Positions 15,339 to 23,157 of a stretch of DNA of 54,348 nucleotides are shown here, one piece after another (positions within the stretch are counted from its first letter, which is position 1; each line of letters starts with the position of its first letter). Source of the stretch: Bryobacterales bacterium (GTDB lineage Bacteria > Acidobacteriota > Terriglobia > Bryobacterales > Bryobacteraceae). The notes under the pieces are model-generated. The model saw only the letters and a list, made by a program, of their open reading frames with translations, ran no database searches and was not told the DNA's origin. The stretch covers positions 1-54,348 of the forward strand of contig PLRS01000096.1 in the NCBI GenBank assembly GCA_003164035.1, given 5' to 3'. Position numbers and translations under genes: made by a program.

Positions 15339-16688
15339 GTGCGCACTATCATCGAGCCGTTCCGCATCAAGAGCGTGGAACCGCTGCACCACACCACGGT
15401 GGAGCAGCGCGAACGGTACCTGGAACAGGCGGGCTATAACCTGTTTGGGATCGACGCCCGCCATATTCTGATCGATCTGCTGACCGATTCCGGCACGAGC
15501 GCGATGTCGACCGAGCAGTGGGCCGGCATCATGCGCGGCGACGAATCCTATGCCGGCGGCGAGAGCTTCTTCCGGCTCAAGCGCGCGGCCGACGAGTTGA
15601 CCGGTTTTCGCCACATGATCCCCACCCACCAGGGGCGCGCCGCCGAGCGCATCCTGTTCGCGGTGATGTGCAAGCCGGGCAACGCGGTGCCGTCCAACAC
15701 GCATTTCGACACCACCCGCGCCAATATCGAATTCACCGGCGCGCGCGCGGTGGATCTTCCCATACCGGAAGCCGCCGACACCCAGGCGCGGCTGGATTTC
15801 AAGGGCAACATGGATACGGCGGCGCTCGAAGCCCTGATCGCACGCGAAGGCGCCCAGAACGTGCCGCTGGCGATGCTGACCGTGACCAATAATTCCGGCG
15901 GCGGACAGCCGGTATCGATGGCCAATATCGAGGCAGTGAAACGCGTCTGCGCGCGCCACGGCGTGCCGTTGTACCTGGACGCCTGCCGCTTCGCCGAAAA
16001 TGCCTGGTTCATCCACGAACGAGAGGCCGGCTACGCCGATTGGACTCCCAAACGGATCGCTCAAAAAATGTTTTCCCTTGCCGATGGCTGCACCTTTTCG
16101 GCCAAGAAAGACGCCTTCGCCAACATCGGCGGGTTCCTGTCGACCAACGACGACCGCATCTCCCACGAGCAAACCAACCTGCTGATCCTGACCGAAGGTT
16201 TCCCGACTTACGGCGGCCTGGCCGGGCGCGACCTGGAGGCCATCGCGGTGGGCCTCGAGGAAGTGCTCGACCCCGATTACCTTCGCTACCGGATCGTTTC
16301 GACCGGGTACCTGGGCCGTCACATCGCCGACCGGGGCGTACCGATCGTGGAGCCGCCCGGCGGCCATGCCATCTACATCGATGCGGCGCGCATGCTGCCG
16401 CACATTCCGAGAGAGCAATTTCCGGCGCAGGCGCTGGCGGTCGAGCTGTACCGGCACGCCGGCATCCGTTCGGTGGAGATCGGCACGCTGATGTTTGGGG
16501 CCGCGGCGCGCCACGAGTTGCTCCGCCTGGCGATTCCGCGGCGGGTCTACACCCAGAGTCATATCGATTACGTGGTGGAGGCGATTCTGGAAGTGAATGC
16601 GGCGAAGGAGCGGATACGGGGCCTCGAAATCGTGGAGGCGCCTCCCTTCCTGCGCCACTTCAGCGCGCGCCTGCGGAGGGTTCAGTAG
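15339..16688 (+). CDS. tnaA: Tryptophanase (tyrosine phenol-lyase-like backbone)
   Basis: 449 residues, GTG start. This PLP beta-eliminating lyase should cleave tryptophan to indole, pyruvate and ammonia. The PLP lysine is Lys257 in SAKKD. Overall wording is close to tyrosine phenol-lyase (TPL), for example EPFRIKSVE, MSTEQWAG, GGLAGRD. At the three positions known to set substrate choice it has the tryptophanase residues: Asp124 where TPL has Thr124, Ile381 where TPL has Arg381, and His440 where TPL has Phe448. I therefore call it tryptophanase. No TnaC-like leader is visible; the RAYT element lies directly upstream. The TAG stop is also the first base group of a REP pair. Confidence 0.88.
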   Translation: MRTIIEPFRIKSVEPLHHTTVEQRERYLEQAGYNLFGIDARHILIDLLTDSGTSAMSTEQWAGIMRGDESYAGGESFFRLKRAADELTGFRHMIPTHQGRAAERILFAVMCKPGNAVPSNTHFDTTRANIEFTGARAVDLPIPEAADTQARLDFKGNMDTAALEALIAREGAQNVPLAMLTVTNNSGGGQPVSMANIEAVKRVCARHGVPLYLDACRFAENAWFIHEREAGYADWTPKRIAQKMFSLADGCTFSAKKDAFANIGGFLSTNDDRISHEQTNLLILTEGFPTYGGLAGRDLEAIAVGLEEVLDPDYLRYRIVSTGYLGRHIADRGVPIVEPPGGHAIYIDAARMLPHIPREQFPAQALAVELYRHAGIRSVEIGTLMFGAAARHELLRLAIPRRVYTQSHIDYVVEAILEVNAAKERIRGLEIVEAPPFLRHFSARLRRVQ

Positions 16689-16740
16689 GACAGGCCTCCT
16701 GGCCTGTCGGCGCGGCTACGACAGGCCAGGAGGCCTGTCC
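16688..16740. repeat. Inverted REP pair (BIME), TCCT-loop family
   Basis: Two 22-base arms (16688-16709 and 16719-16740) are perfect reverse complements with a 9-base spacer. Each arm is itself a hairpin, GACAGGCC-tcct-GGCCTGTC. The left arm begins at the last base of the tryptophanase stop TAG. It would form a very stable stem between tnaA and the thiE-like gene. Confidence 0.9.
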
Positions 16741-16756
16741 CACTTAGGATGTCACT

Positions 16757-17323
16757 GTGATTCGTTATTACATCACCGATCGCCATGCCGCCGGCGGCGA
16801 GGAGGCGGTGCTCGATTGCATCGCTCGAGCCATGGCCGCGGGGGTGGAGCGCATCCAGGTTCGCGAAAAGGACCTCTCAGCGCGCGAGTTGTGCCGGCTG
16901 GTGCGGCGGGTGCTGGCGCTGCCCAATCCGCGGGGCACGGAAATCCTGGTCAATGGGCGGGTGGACATGGCCCTGGCCACCGGGGCGCACGGCGTGCACC
17001 TGCCAGCGCACTCGATCGCCCCGCGCGAGTATCGGCGGATCGTGCCTGCCGGGTTCCGGATCGGTGTCTCCACGCACTCGATCGAGGAGCTCCGCGCGGC
17101 GGAAAGCGAAGGCGCCGATTTCGCCGTATTCGGCCCGGTGTTCCCGAGCGCGTCCAAGCCAGGCTACGGCCCCGCGGTGGGCCTGGAGATGCTGCGCGCC
17201 GCGGCGGCTGCCGTCAGCATCCCGGTGCTGGCGCTGGGCGGAATCACGGAAGACAGGATCGCCGATTGTGTGGCCGCCGGAGCCGCGGGAGTGGCGGGGA
17301 TCTCGCTGTTTCAGAAGGGGTAA
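16757..17323 (+). CDS. thiE: Thiamine-phosphate synthase (ThiE/TenI family)
   Basis: 188 residues, GTG start at 16757. A TIM-barrel of the ThiE/TenI family; ThiE joins the thiazole and pyrimidine phosphates into thiamine phosphate. The pyrophosphate-binding [16 protein letters not shown], the [19 protein letters not shown] block, and [16 protein letters not shown] are visible. It is short, and the HLGQ motif of typical ThiE reads HLPA, so a TenI-like or variant role is possible. No TPP riboswitch is present upstream; the leader holds a REP pair instead. Confidence 0.8.
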   Translation: MIRYYITDRHAAGGEEAVLDCIARAMAAGVERIQVREKDLSARELCRLVRRVLALPNPRGTEILVNGRVDMALATGAHGVHLPAHSIAPREYRRIVPAGFRIGVSTHSIEELRAAESEGADFAVFGPVFPSASKPGYGPAVGLEMLRAAAAAVSIPVLALGGITEDRIADCVAAGAAGVAGISLFQKG

Positions 17324-17356
17324 CGTCGGAGCCTCGGACACGTAGCTAGCCCTGGG

Positions 17357-17674
17357 CTAGACAAACGCGAACCAAACTGCCAGCCCCAGTGCCGCAATTG
17401 CGACGGCTCCTATCAGCACTTCAATCAGGCGGTTGGGATCGATTCTTTGCGCCGCCCTGGTACGAGTGAGAATAAATCCCAAGCCAGCGAAAAGAACCAG
17501 GTCGGCCGCGCCGTGCGTCGTCCAGTGATGGCCGGTCAGCGACTGCATGAATCCGTTCACGGGAGGGTACGCATCTTTCGCCCAGGCGAGGGCGGTATTG
17601 AATAACACTGTAACCGCGGCGGACAGCGCGAAGCCCGAAGTTGCGGCTGTCAGTTTCCCCGATGCGGGACTCAC
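17357..17674 (-). CDS. Small membrane protein of the PadR operon
   Basis: 105 residues with three likely membrane segments. GTG at 17674 is chosen because AAAGGAGGT lies 5 bases upstream and the codon overlaps the stop of the preceding gene (TAGTG). No family is recognised. It carries the short motif SLTGHHWTTHG between helices. Last gene of the padR operon, translated in step with the gene before it. Confidence 0.75.
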   Translation of the reverse strand: MSPASGKLTAATSGFALSAAVTVLFNTALAWAKDAYPPVNGFMQSLTGHHWTTHGAADLVLFAGLGFILTRTRAAQRIDPNRLIEVLIGAVAIAALGLAVWFAFV

Positions 17675-18159
17675 TATCGACCTCCTTTCGAGCCGCCCCG
17701 GAGCAGCGCGACTTTCGCCCCGTGCTCGATTACCGCGCCGGCGCCTTCCACCGCCAGTCCCGTGATCGCCACCAGCGCTGCCACGGAAAGAACCAACTTG
17801 CGGGCGGCGGCATTGGAATATGTCTTTTCGCGAGCCGCGACGGGAAGCAGAAAGGCCAGGATCGCGGTGAGGAAGAACAGGTGCTCTTTCGTCTCCATGA
17901 AAAGGCTGTGGGCGAATGGCCAGGGGCCTTTGAGAATCAGTGTCTTCTCGGCGGGGTAGAAATGAACGTACCAATATCCTCCGCAGATCCACGCGCCGGC
18001 CATCGAGAGAGCCGTCACCAGAGCGGCGGCCCGAATTCGCGCGGCGTTCCCGGGTTGGGCGTTGAGAGTCTCGACGAATACCCAGACCGCCGCCAGACAT
18101 CCGGTGACGCCGAACCCGGCGTGCGCCAGAAGTAGGATGTCGCTGGTCGAGATAGGCAC
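17674..18159 (-). CDS. Four-helix membrane protein of the PadR operon
   Basis: 161 residues, GTG start overlapping the stop of the outer-membrane-type gene. Four hydrophobic segments. A conserved-looking WICGGYWYVHFYP stretch and a following MxTKEHLFF loop hold histidines and aromatic residues that could bind a metal or haem, but this is a guess. I do not recognise a named family. Both neighbours overlap it by one base, so the three products are probably made together. Confidence 0.75.
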   Translation of the reverse strand: MPISTSDILLLAHAGFGVTGCLAAVWVFVETLNAQPGNAARIRAAALVTALSMAGAWICGGYWYVHFYPAEKTLILKGPWPFAHSLFMETKEHLFFLTAILAFLLPVAAREKTYSNAAARKLVLSVAALVAITGLAVEGAGAVIEHGAKVALLRGGSKGGR

Positions 18160-19025
18160 TAGCTTCGCCCCATTAGTCCGCGCGGAGACATACCGTTGAA
18201 CGCAGCGGCTGGCTTATCGGCGTCGGGCTTGCCACCTTTACCCCAAGTCCAATAGAGGCCCAGGTAGGCGTAGTTCTCCCTTTGCCCGACGGCGGTGTGG
18301 CCGTAGCAGAACAGTAGCTGAAAGCCGGGGTCGCGAAACTTGTAGTAGCCGCCGAAATCGACCAGCGTCGCCGGCCTCGTCTGGGCTGTCGCCAGTCCTT
18401 CTGGCCCGTGATAAAAGATCTCCGACCCGAGCGTCCACTTCTTGCCTAGATCCCGCTGCACCAGCCAACCCGCGAATTCATAATTCCGATAGCCGGGCGA
18501 TGGCGCCACGGTTATGCCCGCGCCCCCGTAGGTCGTCCATGGGCCAAAGCTCTTCTGCGCCCAGAGCGGCAGTTTGTACCATGTCCTGCCTTCTCCCAGG
18601 CCTTTTTGGGGGCTGCCGGTCGGTATCTCGAACATGGTGAAGGTGCCGATCATAGGGCGATGCTTGGTTTCCTGCACGAACCGGTACTTGATTCCCAGTT
18701 CGATGTCGCCGATGCCGAAAGCGCGCGGCCCGACGCCGGCGGGCGCCAGGCTGGGATTGTTGGAGGGAAAAATCGCCGCCGCGGGAACGATCATGTGGAG
18801 GTGAACGTTGGGGAGCGCTCCCCAATTGAACTCCAGGGCGGGGCCGGATGTGTCGGTTTCCACCCCGGTGCCGTCCGAAGTCGCGAAGGTGTAGAACTCG
18901 TAATGCCTGAAGTCGATCGGCTCCGGATCGTCGGTCTGAAAGGGAGGGCCGGCCAGGGCGGCGGTGGAAACGCAAACGAGCGCCCACAGCGCCCGGGATA
19001 TTCTTACCGCGGCGGGTACGTACAT
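18159..19025 (-). CDS. Outer-membrane channel-like protein (phenol MetA-degradation family)
   Basis: 288 residues with a signal peptide ending near ALAG. The mature part is rich in alternating aromatic beta strands (IELGIKYRFVQET, YAYLGLYWTWG), as in the putative MetA-pathway outer-membrane family. This family is thought to form channels or to be surface beta-barrels of unknown cargo. It begins 4 bases after the PadR gene and overlaps the next gene at TAGTG. Substrate unknown. Confidence 0.75.
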   Translation of the reverse strand: MYVPAAVRISRALWALVCVSTAALAGPPFQTDDPEPIDFRHYEFYTFATSDGTGVETDTSGPALEFNWGALPNVHLHMIVPAAAIFPSNNPSLAPAGVGPRAFGIGDIELGIKYRFVQETKHRPMIGTFTMFEIPTGSPQKGLGEGRTWYKLPLWAQKSFGPWTTYGGAGITVAPSPGYRNYEFAGWLVQRDLGKKWTLGSEIFYHGPEGLATAQTRPATLVDFGGYYKFRDPGFQLLFCYGHTAVGQRENYAYLGLYWTWGKGGKPDADKPAAAFNGMSPRGLMGRS

Positions 19026-19029
19026 CCTT

Positions 19030-19368
19030 TTACCTCGTTTCGTTCAGTTCTCCAAACAATTCGCTCACTTTTACCTTCATCGCCTTCAGGGCCTTGCGAC
19101 CGAGCGGCGTGGCCCGGTATTCCTTCCGAATCGACTGCCCGTTGCGCTTCCGGGCCGAGCGCAGGTACCCCTTCTTTTCCAGGCCGTGCAGAAGGGGATA
19201 AAGGGTTCCCAGGCTGATGCGATACCCGTGCCGGGCCAGTTCCTCCGCCATCTCCAGTCCAAAGATGGGCCCTTCGACGGCGTGATGGAGAATGTGAAGG
19301 CGGATGAGGCCGGAGTAAAGGTCGTGATATGGAAAGCGATTATCGATATCGTTTTTCAGTAGCGGCAT
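19030..19368 (-). CDS. PadR-family transcriptional regulator
   Basis: 112 residues from ATG at 19368. Winged-helix repressor. The helix-turn-helix region reads FGLEMAEELARHGYRISLGTLYPLLHGLEKKGYL, the PadR signature, followed by the wing RKEYRATPLGRKAL. Short C-terminal helix as in subfamily-2 PadR proteins. First gene of a four-gene operon with an outer-membrane-like protein and two membrane proteins, so it most likely autoregulates this operon in response to a small, perhaps aromatic, molecule. Confidence 0.9.
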   Translation of the reverse strand: MPLLKNDIDNRFPYHDLYSGLIRLHILHHAVEGPIFGLEMAEELARHGYRISLGTLYPLLHGLEKKGYLRSARKRNGQSIRKEYRATPLGRKALKAMKVKVSELFGELNETR

Positions 19369-19478
19369 TCGATAATGAGCGTCAGTGTACGCGAGGAGTG
19401 GGGCCGGTGTCAACCGGCCCATTTGCGGGCCTCCCCATCTGGGTCGAGCAGTCTATAATTGTGCTTGAGGTGCCGACC

Positions 19479-19772
19479 GTGGCGAGGCGTAACCAGGACC
19501 AGATTGCCAAGCGGATGATTGGGCGGTACGTCGTCGCCGACCCTGCGATCTGTCACGGCCAGCCGACCTTCCGAGGAACCCGAATCCTGGTGGCTGACGT
19601 TATGGAGCAGGTGGCGGCTGGGATGGCCTGGGAAACCATCGTGGAGGCGTGGCGAGGCGACGTTTCCCCCGAGGCCATTTCGGAAGCGGTTCGGCTGGCA
19701 ACCCAGGCGTTCCGCGATCATTCCGCCCAGTACACGGCACCGGAATATGTGCTCCAGCGGGCTCCGGCTTGA
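19479..19772 (+). CDS. DUF433-family antitoxin
   Basis: About 97 residues. GTG at 19479 follows GAGG by about 10 bases; the frame is open further upstream. The signature RYVVADPAICHGQPTFRGTR, followed by VMEQVAAGMAWETIVEAW and the HTH-like SPEAISEAV, is characteristic of DUF433 (VapB45-like). Its stop overlaps the TTG start of a DUF5615 toxin. First of two such pairs in the window. Confidence 0.88.
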   Translation: MARRNQDQIAKRMIGRYVVADPAICHGQPTFRGTRILVADVMEQVAAGMAWETIVEAWRGDVSPEAISEAVRLATQAFRDHSAQYTAPEYVLQRAPA

Positions 19773-20164
19773 TCGTTCTGGACGAGAACATCCTCGACGA
19801 CCAACGGCTCCTGCTGCAGGCTTTTCGGGTCGGGACAAAACAAATTGGAGTCGATTTCGGCCGCAAGGGGATGAAGGACGACGAGATCATCGTTCTCTTG
19901 CGCCAGCACCGGAGTATTACATTCTTCACACGCGATGCGGATTTCTATCTGCCGGAGTTTCGGCATCCTCGCTATTGCCTGGTTGTGATGAGCGTCGGGC
20001 AAAATGAAGCCGCCACGTTTGTTCGCCGCTTTCTTCGCCACCCCGACTTCGATACTCAGTTGAAGCGGATGGGCAGAGTGGTTCGCGTCTCTCATGCCGG
20101 TTTGTCAGCATGGCGATTGCGGTCGCAGGCGGAGGCCGGCAGCGTTTGGAGTCGGTCCAGATAG
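19769..20164 (+). CDS. DUF5615 PIN-like toxin
   Basis: 131 residues from TTG at 19769, overlapping the antitoxin stop. It begins LIVLDENILDDQ, the PIN-like first strand with the DEN motif, and continues with FTRDADFYLPEF, the second acidic cluster. This Mut7-C/DUF5615 fold is the usual partner of DUF433. The C-terminal stretch after about residue 105 (WRLRSQAEAGSVW) looks like a non-conserved tail. A putative ribonuclease. Confidence 0.87.
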   Translation: MIVLDENILDDQRLLLQAFRVGTKQIGVDFGRKGMKDDEIIVLLRQHRSITFFTRDADFYLPEFRHPRYCLVVMSVGQNEAATFVRRFLRHPDFDTQLKRMGRVVRVSHAGLSAWRLRSQAEAGSVWSRSR

Positions 20165-20297
20165 CGCGCTGGGCTTGCGATCTCTGCGATGTGTTCCGGG
20201 CCTCCGATGGTGCCAGTGTCCGGAGAGCAGACCAACAGGGGTAAACTGGTGGGTGCTGCGCGCGCCTCCTTCCCCCCCTGTTACAATCTTCTCTTCA

Positions 20298-21215
20298 ATG
20301 TCCCTAGTCGTGGTAGGTTCTGTCGCATATGACGGCGTGGAAACGCCGCACGGGAAAGTGGATCGCATGCTGGGCGGAGCGGCCACGTATATTGCCCTTT
20401 CCGCCAGCTATTTTGCGCCGGTCAAGATCGTGGCCGTCGTCGGCGACGATTTCGCCGGCGAGGACGTGGACCTGCTGGCTTCGCGGCGGATCGACCTGAC
20501 GGGCCTGGAGCGCGTGGCCGGCGGCAAGACGTTTTTTTGGGCGGGTGTCTATTCGGCCGATATGAACGACCGCACCACGCTGCGCACCGATCTCAACGTG
20601 TTCGCGGATTTCAAGCCTAAGCTGCCCGAATCCTATCGCGACGCGCCGTACCTGCTGCTCGGCAACATCCAGCCGGCGCTGCAGAAGAGCGTGCGCGCGC
20701 AGATGCACGGATTGAAGCTGGCGGGCGGCGACACCATGAATTACTGGATCAGCGACTTCCGCTCGGAACTGTTGGACACCATCGCCGAGTGGGATTTCCT
20801 GCTGATCAACGACAGTGAAGCGCGCATGCTGTCGGGCGAGCCCAATCTGCGCCGCGCCGCCGCCAGGATCCTCGACCTGGGGCCGCGTATACTCGTCATC
20901 AAGCGCGGCGAGTACGGGGCAATTCTGTTCACCAAGAACGGCCACTTCATCGCGCCCGGCTACCTGCTGGAGGAAGTCTTCGACCCCACCGGCGCGGGCG
21001 ATTGCTTTGCCGGCGGGTTTATCGGCTATCTGGCGGGGCGGGGAATCGACCGGGCGGAGACGATCGATCCCGTCGAGCTGCGGCGCGCGGTGATTTATGG
21101 TTCGGTGATGGGTAGCTTCTGCTGCGAGAAATTCGGCGTGGATCGTTTCCGCACGTTGACCCGCGAGGAGATCGACGCCCGCTACCGGGGGTTTGAAGCC
21201 TGCACAGGGTTCTGA
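20298..21215 (+). CDS. PfkB-family sugar/nucleoside kinase
   Basis: 305 residues from ATG at 20298. Ribokinase-like fold. The N-terminal GG motif is MLGGAATYIALSASYF. The C-terminal signature DPTGAGDCFAGGFIGYLA holds the catalytic aspartate and anion hole, and LINDSEARML is the family's small motif. Substrate not determined; the sequence resembles kinases annotated as sugar or adenosine kinases in acidobacteria. The membrane protein gene downstream begins at its very end. Confidence 0.9.
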   Translation: MSLVVVGSVAYDGVETPHGKVDRMLGGAATYIALSASYFAPVKIVAVVGDDFAGEDVDLLASRRIDLTGLERVAGGKTFFWAGVYSADMNDRTTLRTDLNVFADFKPKLPESYRDAPYLLLGNIQPALQKSVRAQMHGLKLAGGDTMNYWISDFRSELLDTIAEWDFLLINDSEARMLSGEPNLRRAAARILDLGPRILVIKRGEYGAILFTKNGHFIAPGYLLEEVFDPTGAGDCFAGGFIGYLAGRGIDRAETIDPVELRRAVIYGSVMGSFCCEKFGVDRFRTLTREEIDARYRGFEACTGF

Positions 21216-21235
21216 AGGCCGTCGCCTGGCTGGCG

Positions 21236-22669
21236 GTGTTGAGCGCCGCGGCGGCTTGGTTTGTCTTCGCCCATGGCTGGACGTGCTACTACGGCGACGC
21301 CGAAGCTCACCTGAATATCGCGCGCCGGATTTTGGATTCGCGCACTCCCGGTTACGACCAGATGGGCTCGCCGTGGCTGCCTTTGCCGCACTTGCTGATG
21401 CTGCCGTTCGTCAGGGTGGACTCTTGGTGGCACAACGGCCTGGCGGGAACCATCCCCAGCGCCATTTGTTTTGTGTTGGCTGGCGCGTTTCTGTTCGCGG
21501 CGGCCGGCCGCTTATTCGGTCCGGCGGCGGGCGCGGTGGCGGCGGCGCTGTTTGCCCTCAATCCCAACGTGCTCTACCTGCAGGCCACCCCCATGTCGGA
21601 ACCGTGTTTCTGGGCGGCGTTGTTGGCGCTGCTCTATTTTACGGTGCGGTTCCGCTCCACCCAGGGCTGGCTTTCGGTTATCGCTGCCGGCGTGGCTGCC
21701 GGCGCGGCTGCCATGTCGCGCTACGACGGCTGGTTCCTGTTGCCTTTCGTGGCGCTATATTTCCTCCTTACCGCGAGGAAGCACTGGAGGGCGGCAATCC
21801 TGTTCTCCGCGATCGCCGCCGCCGCGCCGCTCTGGTGGCTGCTCTACAACTGGTGGCTCAGCGGGCGTCCGCTGGATTTCTACTCGGGGCCGTATTCGGC
21901 GCTCGCCATACAGGGCGGCGCGCCCTATCCGGGGCAGGGAAACTGGCGCGTGGCCTGCCTGTATTACTGTACGGCCGTCGAATTGTGCGCCGGCGCCGGG
22001 CTGGTTGTCGCAGGGCTGGCCGGTCTGGCGGCGGCCCTGTGGAAGCGCGCCATCTGGCCGGTCGTTTTCCTTGCCTTGCCGCCGGTATTCTACATCTGGA
22101 GCCTGCATTCCTCCGGCAACCCGATTCATTTGCCCGTGCTGCCGCCGTTCTCCTATTACAACTCGCGCTACGGTACCGAGGCCATTCCGCTGCTGGCATT
22201 CGGTGGCGCGGCCCTGGCGGCGGCCGCGCCGGAACGCCTGCGAGGCTTGGCCGCCGTAGCCCTGGTAGCCGTGTCCATGGCACTCTGGGTTCTGCACCCT
22301 TCGCCCGAGCGTTGGATTACCTGGAAGGAATCGGTGGTGAATTCGGTGTCGCGGCGGGCCTGGACCCAGGCCACGGCGGATTATCTCGCGCCCCGTTACC
22401 GGCCCGGCACCGGCATCCTGACCTCGTTTGGCGACGTGGCGGGGATTTACCGGGCGCTGGGGGTTCCGCTACGCGACACCTTGACCATCGATAATGGATT
22501 GATGTGGCTGGCTACGGTCGAGCGGCCGGAACTGTGGCGGCACGAAGAGTGGGCCGTAGCCATTGCCGGAGATATAGTGGAACAAACCGTCGCGCGGTCC
22601 GGCCGTTATCGCCTGCAGCGCGAAATCGCGGTGCCCGGTGCGCCGCCAATCCGGATTTACAAGAGGTAG
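21236..22669 (+). CDS. GT-C-type membrane glycosyltransferase-like protein (family 39-like)
   Basis: At least 477 residues and about ten membrane helices. After the first helix comes CYYGDAEAHLNIARRILD, where the Asp-rich loop matches the catalytic acidic loop of GT-C enzymes (ArnT/PMT type), and GSPWLPLPHLL. The start is unclear: GTG at 21236 is the first usual codon, but an open frame back to 21197 would add about 13 residues including a Lys/Arg-rich lead. Probably moves a sugar from a lipid carrier. Ends at a REP pair whose first bases contain its TAG stop. Confidence 0.8.
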   Translation: MLSAAAAWFVFAHGWTCYYGDAEAHLNIARRILDSRTPGYDQMGSPWLPLPHLLMLPFVRVDSWWHNGLAGTIPSAICFVLAGAFLFAAAGRLFGPAAGAVAAALFALNPNVLYLQATPMSEPCFWAALLALLYFTVRFRSTQGWLSVIAAGVAAGAAAMSRYDGWFLLPFVALYFLLTARKHWRAAILFSAIAAAAPLWWLLYNWWLSGRPLDFYSGPYSALAIQGGAPYPGQGNWRVACLYYCTAVELCAGAGLVVAGLAGLAAALWKRAIWPVVFLALPPVFYIWSLHSSGNPIHLPVLPPFSYYNSRYGTEAIPLLAFGGAALAAAAPERLRGLAAVALVAVSMALWVLHPSPERWITWKESVVNSVSRRAWTQATADYLAPRYRPGTGILTSFGDVAGIYRALGVPLRDTLTIDNGLMWLATVERPELWRHEEWAVAIAGDIVEQTVARSGRYRLQREIAVPGAPPIRIYKR

Positions 22670-22740
22670 GACGGGCATCCTTGCCTGTCTGCCGGCGGAA
22701 GTGGAAAATCGGGCGAGGGACAGGCCCGGAGGCCTGTCCC
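22669..22740. repeat. Inverted REP pair, TCCT-loop family (left arm degenerate)
   Basis: Left arm 22669-22689 and right arm 22719-22739 are imperfect reverse complements of the GACAGGCC...GGCCTGTC type. The left arm starts at the last base of the preceding TAG stop; the right end leads straight into the AGGAGGT ribosome-binding site of the ybjQ gene. Confidence 0.8.
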
Positions 22741-22754
22741 ACTAGGAGGTAAGC

Positions 22755-23087
22755 ATGGTAGCGCATGACAAAGTGACGACGGCGTTCGACCTGCCGGGAT
22801 TTCGTATCCGGCGCAACTTCGGCCTGGTGCGCGGCATCGTGGTCCGCTCCCGCTCGTTTGTGGGAACCCTGGGCGCCAGCCTGCAAACCATCGTCGGCGG
22901 CAATATCTCGCTGTTCAGCAAACTGTGCGAGCAGACGCGCGAGGAAGCCTTCGATATCATGATCGAGCACGCCGGTCAGTTGGGCGCCAACGCCGTCATC
23001 GGCATGCGCTACGACGCCACCGAAATTATGCAGGGCGTCACCGAGGTGCTGGCCTACGGCACGGCCGTAGAAGTGGAGCCCATGTAG
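22755..23087 (+). CDS. YbjQ/UPF0145-family protein
   Basis: 110 residues, ATG after AGGAGGT with 6-base spacing. Small soluble protein of the YbjQ family, which forms pentamers of unknown function, sometimes listed as heavy-metal-binding. Family features: [26 protein letters not shown], then [26 protein letters not shown]. Length is typical. It stands between two REP pairs, and its TAG stop is the first three bases of the second. Confidence 0.88.
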   Translation: MVAHDKVTTAFDLPGFRIRRNFGLVRGIVVRSRSFVGTLGASLQTIVGGNISLFSKLCEQTREEAFDIMIEHAGQLGANAVIGMRYDATEIMQGVTEVLAYGTAVEVEPM

Positions 23088-23154
23088 GACAGGCCTCCTG
23101 GCCTGTCGTTCCTGCATGGCAACACCAAGCCGACAGGCCGGGAGGCCTGTCCTA
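23085..23154. repeat. Inverted REP pair, TCCT-loop family
   Basis: 24-base arms at 23085-23108 and 23131-23154 differ at one position as reverse complements. The left arm contains the ybjQ stop TAG. The right arm ends 3 bases before the dapF ATG and supplies the only GGAGG upstream of it, 12 bases away. Confidence 0.9.
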
Positions 23155-23157
23155 CAA

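Noticed and set aside
16688-16756. TPP riboswitch before the thiE-like gene
   Set aside because: The strong hairpin here is a REP pair; no THI-box-type sequence was seen.
21193-22494. Alternative plus-strand frame within the GT-C gene
   Set aside because: Overlaps in another frame; Arg/Gly-rich without helices or motifs.
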